Shown: piece after piece, positions 15,274 through 22,578 of the stretch
Numbering within the stretch: the first letter of the stretch is position 1
Layout of the letters: every line of letters starts with the position of its first letter
From: Thermoplasmata archaeon
GTDB lineage: Archaea > Thermoplasmatota > Thermoplasmata > Lutacidiplasmatales > UBA184
Assembly: GCA_021790425.1 (NCBI GenBank)
Contig: JAJYEA010000010.1
Coordinates: 1 to 43,771, forward strand
DNA length: 43,771 nt
Direction of reading: 5' to 3'
The notes under the pieces: model-generated
Seen by the model: only the letters and a program-made list of their open reading frames with translations
Told to the model about the DNA's origin: nothing
Database searches by the model: none
Position numbers and translations under genes: made by a program

Positions 15274-15717
15274 ATGCCCCTCCCTCCCTCGAACGGCGCT
15301 GGCCCTCCCCAGTACGCGATCCAGCTGGACACTCCGGCGTTCTACATCCTGATCGCGGTGCTCATCCTCTTCCTCCTGGTGCTCTTCGCGCTCCGGGCGC
15401 GGACCGCCTCGAAGCGCGCCCTGGACGGATTCGTCGAAGCGACCGGGGTGGACATCGCCTTCATCGCGTTCTCCATCCTCCTCGTGGTCTACCTGGCCCT
15501 GCGTTTCCCCGACGGGAACCGCGAGGCGTGGACCGTGGCGGAGGTCATCCTGGGAGGCTACTGGCTGACCTTCGCGATCCCGATCGTCACGATCGGCAAC
15601 ACCGTGCACCAGAAGACGCGGGGGGCGGTCGCGTGGAGGGGTTCCTCGATCGGGGTGGCCCTCGTGCTCTTCGTGGTCATCTTCTCCCTGTACTGGGCCT
15701 ACCCCAGCCTAGTCTGA
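15274..15717 (+). CDS. Membrane protein of unknown function, 147 aa
   Basis: I do not recognise this family. It has about four hydrophobic segments (FYILIAVLILFLLVLFAL, VDIAFIAFSILLVVYLAL, VILGGYWLTFAIPIVTI, SIGVALVLFVVIFSLYW), with a basic loop (RARTASKRAL) after the first, so the N-terminus is probably outside. An actaataagg stretch at 15234-15243, about 36 bases upstream, may serve as a promoter for this gene and for the divergent nuclease gene. Its stop overlaps the convergent MFS gene by nine bases. Confidence 0.6.
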   Translation: MPLPPSNGAGPPQYAIQLDTPAFYILIAVLILFLLVLFALRARTASKRALDGFVEATGVDIAFIAFSILLVVYLALRFPDGNREAWTVAEVILGGYWLTFAIPIVTIGNTVHQKTRGAVAWRGSSIGVALVLFVVIFSLYWAYPSLV

Positions 15718-16965
15718 CGAGGTCCCCGGCCCGCCGGAGGGGCCGTCCCGAAGGGCGCTCGAGTAGTGGGGCCCGGTCCTCGGCACGAGGAGCAGGAAGA
15801 CGAGGGTGGTGGCCGTGATGAGCCCCATCAGGACCCACGCCACGGTGTACCCGGTGGAGGTGGACCCGTAGCCCTGGATGACCTCCGCCATCGCGAGCGC
15901 CACCATCCCCCCTCCGGCCAGTTGGATCATGTTGAGGAGCCCGATCGAGAGGGAAAGGTCCTCGAGGGTGAGACCCGGGAGGTACGGCGGGAGGACGTAC
16001 ATGATCGGGTAGACCATCCCGTAGCAGAACGAGAACGTCACCGCGATGAGACCGATCGCGGTGAAACCGGCGAAGGGGATCGCCAGGAAGAGGAGGCCCG
16101 GCAGGGCGGTGAAGAGGAACATCTGCGTCCGCCGGTTCGTGAAGCGCTCCGTGAGCCAGCCCCCCACCGGTCCTCCGAAGAGGCTGGGGAAGACGAAGAG
16201 CGCCCCGAGGATCCCGGCCACGACGTACGTGGCCCCGCGGATCGACGTGGCGTAGAGGATGAAGTACTGGCCCGAGGAGAGCGAGGCTCCCTCGAGGCCG
16301 ATGAAGGCGAACCCGATGGCCCAGATCGGGAGGGAGCGCAGGGGCGCCGGCACCCCCTTCGGCGGGCGGCGCTCGGCGGGGGCCGCGAGGCCCGCGGCGG
16401 ACGGGATCTGGGAGACGCCCGCCACGAGGACCCCCAGCATCAGCATGCCGCCCAACGCCAGCGCGCCCCGCCACCCGATCTCGGACAGGAGGAGGGCCGG
16501 GAGGAAGACGCCGAGGCCGGCCCCGAGGCTGAAGGAGGAGGTGAACGTCCCGACCGGGAGCCCGCGCTCTCCCGGCGGGAAGAGCTCGGTGACGAGGGCG
16601 ATCGCCGGCGAGAAGAAGAGCCCCGCGCCGAGCCCCACGGTGAACCGGAGCGCGACCAGCAGGGAGAAGTCCGGGGCCACCGAGGAGGCGAGCGCGGCCG
16701 CCCCGAGAACGGCGGCGCCCAGGAAGGTGACGGGCTTCGTCCCCCAGCGACGGGCCAGGAGACCGGCGGGGAGCTGCATCGCCCCGGCACCGAGGAAGAA
16801 GACGGCCACGAGCCAGCCCGCGTCCGCGGTCGAGACCCCGTACTCGCGCAGGATGGAGGGGAGCCCGGCGCCGATGTCGAACCAGTTGAACGCATAGACC
16901 GTCCGCATCGCGATGAGGGCCACGATGGCCCGGTTCCGCGCCGCCCGGGAGAACGGATGGTCCAT
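15709..16965 (-). CDS. MFS transporter, 12-TM type
   Basis: A 418-residue major facilitator with about twelve hydrophobic segments. TM1 is AMRTVYAFNWFDIGAGLPS, the loop after TM2 reads GLLARRWGTKPVT, and TM4-TM5 show the glycine-rich FTVGLGAGLFFSP. The centre carries a cytoplasmic stretch (ERRPPKGVPAPLRS). It resembles nitrate/oxalate/NarK-like or CynX-like carriers in general layout but no substrate can be assigned. A TATA-like ctgataacc lies about 33 bases upstream on the minus strand. Confidence 0.82.
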   Translation of the reverse strand: MDHPFSRAARNRAIVALIAMRTVYAFNWFDIGAGLPSILREYGVSTADAGWLVAVFFLGAGAMQLPAGLLARRWGTKPVTFLGAAVLGAAALASSVAPDFSLLVALRFTVGLGAGLFFSPAIALVTELFPPGERGLPVGTFTSSFSLGAGLGVFLPALLLSEIGWRGALALGGMLMLGVLVAGVSQIPSAAGLAAPAERRPPKGVPAPLRSLPIWAIGFAFIGLEGASLSSGQYFILYATSIRGATYVVAGILGALFVFPSLFGGPVGGWLTERFTNRRTQMFLFTALPGLLFLAIPFAGFTAIGLIAVTFSFCYGMVYPIMYVLPPYLPGLTLEDLSLSIGLLNMIQLAGGGMVALAMAEVIQGYGSTSTGYTVAWVLMGLITATTLVFLLLVPRTGPHYSSALRDGPSGGPGTSSD

Positions 16966-17025
16966 GGCTCGGGCTGCGAGAATAGCGGACGGTTATCAGG
17001 CAGATGTACGCGAAAGGAGAACGGT

Positions 17026-17769
17026 TCAGGCCGGTGCGGGCGTCGGGGGCGGCATCCGGAAGAGCGGGGCCCCCGCGCGCCGGCGGCCGAAGACCATCAG
17101 GGCGAGCCAGATGTCGATGATCAGGATCCCCCAGGCCTCGGTCTGCGCCACGGACCAGTGGTCCGGGTGGACGGCCACGGCCGCGATGATCACGCCGACC
17201 ACGACGAGCAGGATCATCACCAGCCCGAGGAGCCATCGCCGCTCCCAGAGCGTCCCGACCCCCCAGGTGAGGATGGCGACCGCCGCCCAGACGAAGAACC
17301 AGTTCGAGACGAAATCGTGGTAGCCCGCCGGGGTGGGAGGTCCTCCGTGGTAGACCCCGACCAGGAAGAGGAAGACGCCGGCCTCGAGGAAGAAGGCCGC
17401 TCCGGTCGACTGGACCCGGTTCCGGGCCCCCACGATCATGGCCGCGGCGAAGATCATGATCATGATGGCGGTGGGGAAGATCACCACGTCGTTGTAGATC
17501 CAGGAGAGTCCCGCCGCCGCCCCCGAGGCGTTGGTGCCCGGGTCCCCGAGCGCGCTGAAGGAGCTCCCGTCCGACCCGGCGAAGACCCACCAGGAGCGGT
17601 TCAGGTATCCGTCGACCGCGGCGGTGATCCAGAAGTAGAAGGCGGCGATGACGCCCACGTAGAAGCCGACCTCGGGGAACCACTTGCGGAGAAGGGCCCT
17701 CAGTTCCGCAACGCCGGAAGTAGCGGGGGGAGCTTGCAGGAGGTCGGATGAACTCCCCTGCTCCGCCAC
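17026..17769 (-). CDS. Polytopic membrane protein, DUF998-like
   Basis: The protein (247 aa from the GTG at 17769) has a soluble N-terminus of about 35 residues, then roughly six to seven hydrophobic segments: FYVGVIAAFYFWITA, an extracellular-looking Ser/Gly loop, TAIMIMIFAAAMIV, FFLEAGVFLFLVGVYHG, DFVSNWFFVWAAVAIL, LLGLVMILLVVVGVIIAAV and ILIIDIWLALMVFG. The YHGG...FHD/VSNWFFV pattern resembles archaeal DUF998 membrane proteins of unknown function, but I am not certain. The frame is open to 17844; the GTG is preferred because a TATA-like gtttattacc (17801-17810 region) lies about 36 bases upstream of it. Confidence 0.6.
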   Translation of the reverse strand: MAEQGSSSDLLQAPPATSGVAELRALLRKWFPEVGFYVGVIAAFYFWITAAVDGYLNRSWWVFAGSDGSSFSALGDPGTNASGAAAGLSWIYNDVVIFPTAIMIMIFAAAMIVGARNRVQSTGAAFFLEAGVFLFLVGVYHGGPPTPAGYHDFVSNWFFVWAAVAILTWGVGTLWERRWLLGLVMILLVVVGVIIAAVAVHPDHWSVAQTEAWGILIIDIWLALMVFGRRRAGAPLFRMPPPTPAPA

Positions 17770-17850
17770 GATGATCTCCGGGCGCGGGCAGGGGACGGCC
17801 GGTAATAAACGCGCCGCTCCCCGCGGGGGAGGCCCGTTCCCCACCTCAAT

Positions 17851-17860
17851 GCTTTAATCA
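17851..17860 (+). promoter_or_regulatory. TATA box for the beta-CASP RNase gene
   Basis: gctttaatca is centred 26 bases before the GTG at 17881. This supports the GTG start and a leaderless message. The interval 17770-17880 also carries the minus-strand promoter of the DUF998-like gene. Confidence 0.6.
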
Positions 17861-17880
17861 CCCTGCCTTCTGCGGGCGGC

Positions 17881-19110
17881 GTGGAACTGCGCTTCCTAGG
17901 TGGGGCGTCCAAGGTGGGGTCCCTCGGCATGACCCTCACCGATGGCCCTCGCAAACTTCTGTTCGACTACGGCATGACGCCCTCGGATCCCCCGGAGTAC
18001 CCCCTCCCGATCCCTCCGGGGATCACGCATGCGTTCATCTCCCACGCCCACCTCGACCACATCGGGATGGCCCCCCTCATCACCCGGGACGGGGCCAATG
18101 CCTTCGCCACGCACATGACCCGGCAGCTCGCCGAGCTGATGCTGGAGGATGCGCTGAAGGTCGCCCGGCTGGAGGGCTATCCTTCGCAGTACTCCAACCA
18201 CGACGTGCGCCACCTGCTGGGCCGCCTGCGCGCCGTGGAGCCGGAGGGGACGGTCTCGGTGGGGGGAGCGGAGGTGTCGCTCACGCCCGCGGGGCACGTT
18301 CCCGGCGCGACGATGTTCCTCTATCGCGGGTCGCGCGACGTCCTCTTCACCGGCGATGTCCAGAGCCACCCGACCCACCTGGTCGGAGGGTGGAAGCCCG
18401 TGCCCTGCGACGTGCTCGTGATGGAGAGCACCTATGCGGGGAAGGAGCACGAGGACCGGGCATTGACCGAGGAACGGCTCCGGCAGTCGGTCATGGCCGT
18501 CGTCGACCGGGGCGGGCAGGTCCTGCTCCCCGCCTTCGCGATGGGACGGAGCCAGGAGCTCATGATGGTCCTCGAGGACCTGGACCTCGAGATCTGGATC
18601 GACGGGATGGCCCGGGCCGTCTGTGACATCTACGACCGCAACCGGAGCGTCCTCCGCGACCCCCGGGCCTTCAAGCGGGCCCTGAGCCGCGTGGAGATCG
18701 TGCAGGAGGCGGCCGAGCGGCACGACGCGCTCCGGTACGCGGACGTGATCCTCACGCCCAGCGGGATGCTCGACGGGGGCCCGTCCCTCTTCTACCTCGG
18801 GACCATCGCGAAGGACCCGAAGTCCGCCGTCTTCCTCTCGGGCTACCAGGTCGAGGGATCGAACGGGAGGGACCTCGTCGAGAAGGGGACCCTCACGGTG
18901 GGCGGGGTGACCGTCCGTCCCACGTGCCAGGTGGAGAAGTTCGACTTCTCGGCCCACGCGGGCCATTCGGACCTCCTCGAGCTGGCCCGCCAGACCCACC
19001 CCAAGACCGTCGTGCTCATGCACGGCGACCAGCGCGAGGTCCTCCGCGCCGACCTCGAGAAGGAGTTCGAGGTCATCCTGCCCACCGAGGGCACCGGTAC
19101 CGAGCTGTGA
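17881..19110 (+). CDS. Beta-CASP metallo-beta-lactamase RNase, aCPSF2-like
   Basis: A 409-residue metallo-beta-lactamase/beta-CASP nuclease without the N-terminal KH domains of FttA/aCPSF1, thus closest in architecture to archaeal aCPSF2. Metal ligands lie in SHAHLDHIG (residues 54-62), GHVPGA, and FTGDVQ; the beta-CASP motif A is MESTYAG, motif B is DFSAHAGHSDLLEL and motif C is VLMHGDQ. Such enzymes cut RNA as endo- or 5'-3' exonucleases and act in 3'-end formation and decay. The GTG start is fixed by the TATA box. Its stop overlaps the GTG of the Cgi121-like gene (GTGA), so the two are translationally coupled. Confidence 0.87.
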   Translation: MELRFLGGASKVGSLGMTLTDGPRKLLFDYGMTPSDPPEYPLPIPPGITHAFISHAHLDHIGMAPLITRDGANAFATHMTRQLAELMLEDALKVARLEGYPSQYSNHDVRHLLGRLRAVEPEGTVSVGGAEVSLTPAGHVPGATMFLYRGSRDVLFTGDVQSHPTHLVGGWKPVPCDVLVMESTYAGKEHEDRALTEERLRQSVMAVVDRGGQVLLPAFAMGRSQELMMVLEDLDLEIWIDGMARAVCDIYDRNRSVLRDPRAFKRALSRVEIVQEAAERHDALRYADVILTPSGMLDGGPSLFYLGTIAKDPKSAVFLSGYQVEGSNGRDLVEKGTLTVGGVTVRPTCQVEKFDFSAHAGHSDLLELARQTHPKTVVLMHGDQREVLRADLEKEFEVILPTEGTGTEL

Positions 19111-19628
19111 CCGACGGGGCGGACTTCTCCTGGACGGTGGCCGAGCTCCCCGCCGCGATGGTCGGGCACCCCCAGGACGCCCTCGGTGCGATCCGTTCAC
19201 ATCAACGGGAAGGCGAGATGCTCCAGGCCTTCGACCGGCGTGCGGTGGCGGGACCTCGCCACCTGGAGAGCGCCTATGCGCACGCCCGGCGCGCGACCTC
19301 CGTGGGTCGCGGGCGGGTCCGGGACCCGGGAGCCCTCACGGCCCTCTACCTCGCGGGGACCGACCAGCTGGAGCGCGCGATCCGGCGGGTCGGACTGGAC
19401 GGGGAGACCCGCGAGGTCGTCCTGGTCGCCGCGCCGGCCCGCGACCTCCGCACGCTCCTCGCTGCGCTCGGCTGGCCCCCGGCGAAGGAACCCCTCCCGG
19501 AAGCTCCCTCGGAGAGCACGCTGGAGCGCCTCGGCATCGAGCGCCCGCGGTACGCCGGCCGACCTGCCTCGGAACGGGAGTCCCTCGTCCTGGAGCACGT
19601 CGCGATGGTCGACTTCGCCCTGCGGTGA
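19107..19628 (+). CDS. KEOPS subunit Cgi121-like protein
   Basis: A 173-residue protein with the Cgi121 pattern: an N-terminal strand, LGAIRSHQREGEMLQAFD, then the central helix pair HLESAYAHARRAT, and the strand-helix GALTALYLAGTDQLERAIRRVGL followed by VVLVAAP. Cgi121 binds the Bud32 kinase and recruits tRNA in KEOPS, which makes t6A37. The GTG at 19107 overlaps the beta-CASP stop by four bases. The C-terminal part (LERLGIERPRYAG...VEHVAMVDFALR) is consistent in length with archaeal members. The other KEOPS genes are not in this window. Confidence 0.72.
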   Translation: MTDGADFSWTVAELPAAMVGHPQDALGAIRSHQREGEMLQAFDRRAVAGPRHLESAYAHARRATSVGRGRVRDPGALTALYLAGTDQLERAIRRVGLDGETREVVLVAAPARDLRTLLAALGWPPAKEPLPEAPSESTLERLGIERPRYAGRPASERESLVLEHVAMVDFALR

Positions 19629-19689
19629 GCGGGACAGGACCGGGGGTCCGGGCTGAGTCGTTAAGTGCGGGGCCGGCGTGGCGCCCGGC

Positions 19690-20121
19690 ATGCCGACCCG
19701 CAAGGGCGCCAAGGGATTCTCGGACGGCGAACGCGCCGCGATCAAGGAGCGCACCCAGGAACAGAAGGTCGTGTGGGGGAAGAACCGGGCGGAGGACGAG
19801 CGGGCCGTGCTCGCCAAGATCGCCACCTTCCCTGAACCGGACCGCGCGATGGCGAAGCGCCTCCACGCAATCATCTCGTCGGCCGCCCCCGATCTCGCTC
19901 CGAGGCTCTGGTACGGGATGCCCGCCTACACCCGGGAGGGCGACGTGCTCTGCTTCTTCCAGCCGGCCTCGAAGTTCCAGGCGCGGTACGGGACGCTCGG
20001 GTTCAACGATGGGGCGAAGTTGGACGAGGGCGGCATGTGGCCGACCGGATTCGCGCTGAAGGAGCTGACCGCCACCGAAGAGGCCCGGATCAGCGCCCTC
20101 GTGAAGAAGGCGGTGCGCTGA
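19690..20121 (+). CDS. DUF1801 (YdhG-like) protein
   Basis: A 143-residue YdhG/DUF1801-type protein. The hallmark [33 protein letters not shown] region (about residues 76-108) contains the family YGMPAY and the later phenylalanine-rich strand. A basic N-terminal 20 residues and a helical [18 protein letters not shown] precede it. The molecular function of the family is unknown. The ATG at 19690 is preferred over the upstream GTG at 19678 because gtcgttaagt (about 19658-19667) is centred 26-27 bases before it. Confidence 0.78.
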   Translation: MPTRKGAKGFSDGERAAIKERTQEQKVVWGKNRAEDERAVLAKIATFPEPDRAMAKRLHAIISSAAPDLAPRLWYGMPAYTREGDVLCFFQPASKFQARYGTLGFNDGAKLDEGGMWPTGFALKELTATEEARISALVKKAVR

Positions 20122-20132
20122 GGGGAAGGACG

Positions 20133-20549
20133 GTGTCCGGTCCGCAACGGAAGGGCAAGCCCTCCCCCCCACGGGCCCGCGGGCAGGACCCGGCCACGAA
20201 GGACTGGCGGGTCGCGACGATGTCCCGGCTACGGGGCGTGATCCGGAAGGCGGACCCGGCCGCGGTCGAGGAAGTGAAGTGGCGAAAGCCCAGCCGGCCC
20301 GAGGGAGTTCCGGTCTGGTCCCATGACGGGATGATCTGCGTCGGGGACACCCTCAAGTCGGCCGTCCGCCTGACCTTCCCGAAGGGCGCCCGGTTGCGGG
20401 ACCCCGCGGGGCTCTTCAACACGAGGATGGACAGCAAGACGGTGCGCGCCATCGATTTCCACGAGGTCGACCCGATCGATGAACCCGCCCTCGCGGACCT
20501 CGTCCGGGAGGCGGCCGCCCTGAACTCCTCCACGGTGAAGCACCGGTAG
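20133..20549 (+). CDS. Second DUF1801-like protein
   Basis: A 138-residue protein of the same broad fold as its upstream neighbour: VEEVKWRKPSRPEGVPVWSHDGMICVGDTLKSAVRLTFPKGARL gives the family strand pattern (VKWRKPS.. in place of YGMPAY), then the helix ALADLVREAAAL. A basic, proline-rich N-terminus of about 30 residues precedes the domain. It follows the first gene after 11 bases, with a purine-rich ggggaagga before the GTG at 20133. The two are probably an old tandem duplication and one transcription unit. Function unknown. Confidence 0.75.
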   Translation: MSGPQRKGKPSPPRARGQDPATKDWRVATMSRLRGVIRKADPAAVEEVKWRKPSRPEGVPVWSHDGMICVGDTLKSAVRLTFPKGARLRDPAGLFNTRMDSKTVRAIDFHEVDPIDEPALADLVREAAALNSSTVKHR

Positions 20550-20624
20550 ACGGAATGCGGGGAGACCGGCCTTCCCGCGACCCGACAGGACCGGACGCCC
20601 CGCCTCCGAGGGCGGGACCCCGCG

Positions 20625-20981
20625 TCACTCCTTGGCGGGGGCGGGGGGATGGTTCCGGTAGAGGCCCCACGCGAAGCCGGTGTGGAGGCACTCCGTGGTG
20701 TGGCAGTACCCGCAGAACATCTCCCCGTTCCGGAAATCGACGTCCACGAGGCGCTTCAACTTCGCGTCCTGGATGCGGATGACGTTCTCGAACATGTTGA
20801 AATGTTTGAGGCGTGTCTTCTGCTGCTCCTGGAGGTGGCGCGCGACGATGCGCGTCACGTACGCCGTCAGGCTGGGCACCCCCTCGCGGGCCAGGACCTC
20901 GCGCTCCCGCGCGTAGGCCTCCTCCAGCTCGCGGTAGGTCTCCTCCTTGATCGTGACCGACTTGAAACCCGCGCGTGGCAT
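20625..20981 (-). CDS. Ribbon-helix-helix-like regulator with C-terminal Cys/His cluster
   Basis: A 118-residue protein. The start GFKSVTIKEETYRELEEAYA, with a later PSLTAYVTRIVARHLQE, fits the strand-helix-helix of a MetJ/Arc-type ribbon-helix-helix DNA-binding dimer, with an unusually long inter-helix stretch. A second part, FRNGEMFCGYCHTTECLHTGFAW (about residues 90-112), has Cys-x2-Cys, Cys-x-His spacing that could bind zinc or another metal, or act as a redox switch. It is transcribed divergently from the mutasome-like operon, and the GTAC repeats (20991-21005) lie between its TATA box and its start codon, the usual place for autorepression. Control of the operon is inferred. Confidence 0.65.
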   Translation of the reverse strand: MPRAGFKSVTIKEETYRELEEAYAREREVLAREGVPSLTAYVTRIVARHLQEQQKTRLKHFNMFENVIRIQDAKLKRLVDVDFRNGEMFCGYCHTTECLHTGFAWGLYRNHPPAPAKE

Positions 20982-20990
20982 CGATGTTCC

Positions 20991-21015
20991 GTACAAGTAC
21001 AGTACACTATTATAC
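20991..21015. promoter_or_regulatory. Shared divergent promoter with GTAC operator-like repeats
   Basis: The sequence gtacaagtacagtac (20991-21005) holds three GTAC cores, next to ctattatacc (21008-21017). Read on the minus strand the latter is ggtataatag, placed about 30 bases before the regulator start at 20981. Read on the plus strand tattata is centred about 30 bases before GTG 21040 and 39 before ATG 21049. A single AT-rich box may therefore serve both directions, and the GTAC repeats sit over the predicted start of the regulator transcript. Operator function is inferred. Confidence 0.5.
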
Positions 21016-21048
21016 CTTGCGCACCTAGTGAGCTCTTGGGTGACCCGG

Positions 21049-21705
21049 ATGCCCACCTTGCTCCTCTCCACCGGCCTGAGCGCCCTCGATGAGCTGGTGG
21101 GCGAGACCGACTTCCTCGAGTTCTTCGGGAAGTGGGACACCGTGAACCTCCTCGCCCACCGCTTCATCGTGGAGCACTCGGGCGAGGTCGAGGTGCTGCT
21201 GACCCAGAACTTCGGGGCCTTCGACACGTACCTCCTCCGCCGCATGGGCAAGAACCTCGGAAAGCGCCCCGAGGCGGAGATCGCCCGCGCCTTCAGCCTC
21301 CCCTCCACGGTCGAGCTCCTCGAGGGGGCGCTCTCCTCGGATGCCCCGGTCGCCGCCGTGGTCGACCCCTACCTCTTCGCACCCTCCGACTGGCGGAGCT
21401 ACCATCTCCTCACGCCGATCACCGCGGCCCTCCGCCACTTGGCCCATACAAAACCGGTCGTCGTCTTCAACCGGGTGACCCAGTTCGGGAAGAACGTCCC
21501 CGAGGGAGGGGAGTACCATCTCCACACGGTGCCCGTGCTCGTGGAGGTCTCGGCCACCCCGAAGGCGATGCTCGCCTGCCTGATCAAGCACCCGGCGAGC
21601 CCCGCCCGCCGGGTCTGGCTCCCCTATCCCGAGATCTACGGCGAGCGCGTCGGCCGTACCGGGGTCCAGCGCGCCCTCACCGAATGGGGAGGTGCCGTGG
21701 CATGA
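21049..21705 (+). CDS. RecA/RadB-like protein lacking Walker A (ImuA-like)
   Basis: A 218-residue protein that follows the RadB/RecA core layout but is degenerate. LSTGLSALDELVGETDFLEFFGKWDTVNLLAHRFI aligns with the start of RadA-type cores, yet the GxxxxGKT loop is replaced by FFGKWDTVNL (25-34), so ATP binding is doubtful. VAAVVDPYLF (101-110) occupies the Walker B position, and VLVEVSATPKAMLACLIKHPASPARRV matches the C-terminal strands. In-frame GTGs at 21028 and 21040 are alternative starts. It is the first gene of the PolB2 operon; bacterial ImuA is likewise a RecA-fold protein paired with an error-prone polymerase. The ImuA comparison is by analogy. Confidence 0.65.
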   Translation: MPTLLLSTGLSALDELVGETDFLEFFGKWDTVNLLAHRFIVEHSGEVEVLLTQNFGAFDTYLLRRMGKNLGKRPEAEIARAFSLPSTVELLEGALSSDAPVAAVVDPYLFAPSDWRSYHLLTPITAALRHLAHTKPVVVFNRVTQFGKNVPEGGEYHLHTVPVLVEVSATPKAMLACLIKHPASPARRVWLPYPEIYGERVGRTGVQRALTEWGGAVA

Positions 21706-22340
21706 GCGGGACCGCGGTCCGGATCGGGAGCGGGGGCTGGTGGACCTTCCCGGGAGGGCTGGCCCGGTACGCCCGCCATTTCGATTTCGTGGAGCTCAAT
21801 GCCAGCTACTACCGCCTTCCCACCCGGGAGCAGGCGCTCCGGTGGCGGGCCGAGGTCCCGGAGAGCTTCGAGTTCGCGGTCAAGATGCCCCGCGACCGCC
21901 CGAAGGACCCCGCGGACCTCTGGGCGGTCCTCGACGCCCTCGCGGCCCGGTACGTGGTCGTCCACAGCTCGTGCCCGTGGGGAGGGGATGCCCTCGACCT
22001 GCTCCACGATCACGGATACCGTCCCGTCCTCGAGCGGAGGGGACGGCGCCCGGCCGAGGGCCCGCCCCCACCCCGGTGGGTCCGGATCGCGGAGGACCCC
22101 TCCCTCCCCGAGACCCGCCCCCGGGGAGAGGGGGAGGAGCTCTACGCCCGGGTCTTTGGCGCGGAGCGCGGGGTGGCCCATCACCTGGGGAAGGGCATGA
22201 TCGACCGGGTGGCCACGACCGCGACGCGGCGCGCCTCCCCGGCGAAGGGAGAGGTGCGCATCGTGACCCACTCCTACCAGATGTACGATGACGCCGAGCG
22301 GATCCGGCAGGCGATGGAGGAGGCGGGGAGCGATGGGTAG
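21702..22340 (+). CDS. DUF72 family protein, short form
   Basis: A 212-residue DUF72 (YecE-like TIM-barrel) protein. It has the N-terminal RIGSGGWWTFPGG..., HFDFVELNASYYRLPTREQALRW and FEFAVKMPRDRP segments that define the family, but it is about 70 residues shorter than usual and the middle of the barrel is compressed (PAEGPPPPRWVRIAEDP). The biochemical role of DUF72 is unknown; members are often near DNA repair genes. It overlaps the RecA-like gene by ATGA and the next gene by eight bases. Shortening relative to the second DUF72 gene in the operon suggests specialisation. Confidence 0.78.
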   Translation: MSGTAVRIGSGGWWTFPGGLARYARHFDFVELNASYYRLPTREQALRWRAEVPESFEFAVKMPRDRPKDPADLWAVLDALAARYVVVHSSCPWGGDALDLLHDHGYRPVLERRGRRPAEGPPPPRWVRIAEDPSLPETRPRGEGEELYARVFGAERGVAHHLGKGMIDRVATTATRRASPAKGEVRIVTHSYQMYDDAERIRQAMEEAGSDG

Positions 22341-22578
22341 GAGCGTCCCCTCCTTCCGGCAGCAGCTCGACCGGGAGACCGAGCGGCTCCGTCGCCTGGC
22401 CGAGGGTTCCGCGGACCCCCGACGGAAGGCGCTGCTCCTCGAGCTCCTGGAGCACGCCCGGGACCTCGAGAACGAGTTCGCCGTCTCCGGCGGCGATGCG
22501 GCCGAGGAGGTGCTCTTCTCCCTCCTCCTGCATCTCTTTGCCCGGGAGCGGAGCTCCCCGGAACGGACGGGACGATGA
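22333..22578 (+). CDS. Small helical protein of the PolB2 operon, 81 aa
   Basis: I do not recognise this protein. It is predicted by eye to be all-helical: FRQQLDRETERLRRLAEG, PRRKALLLELLEHARDLENEF, and AAEEVLFSLLLHLFARER, the last with regular Leu/Phe spacing suited to a protein interface. Its start at 22333 lies within the end of the DUF72 gene and its stop overlaps the polymerase ATG (ATGA), so it is firmly inside the operon and likely coupled to polymerase translation. A polymerase accessory subunit is a plausible but untested role. Confidence 0.65.
   Translation: MGRSVPSFRQQLDRETERLRRLAEGSADPRRKALLLELLEHARDLENEFAVSGGDAAEEVLFSLLLHLFARERSSPERTGR

Noticed and set aside
19690-20549. Toxin-antitoxin pair
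   Set aside because: The two small adjacent genes both carry DUF1801-like patterns, so duplication explains them better.
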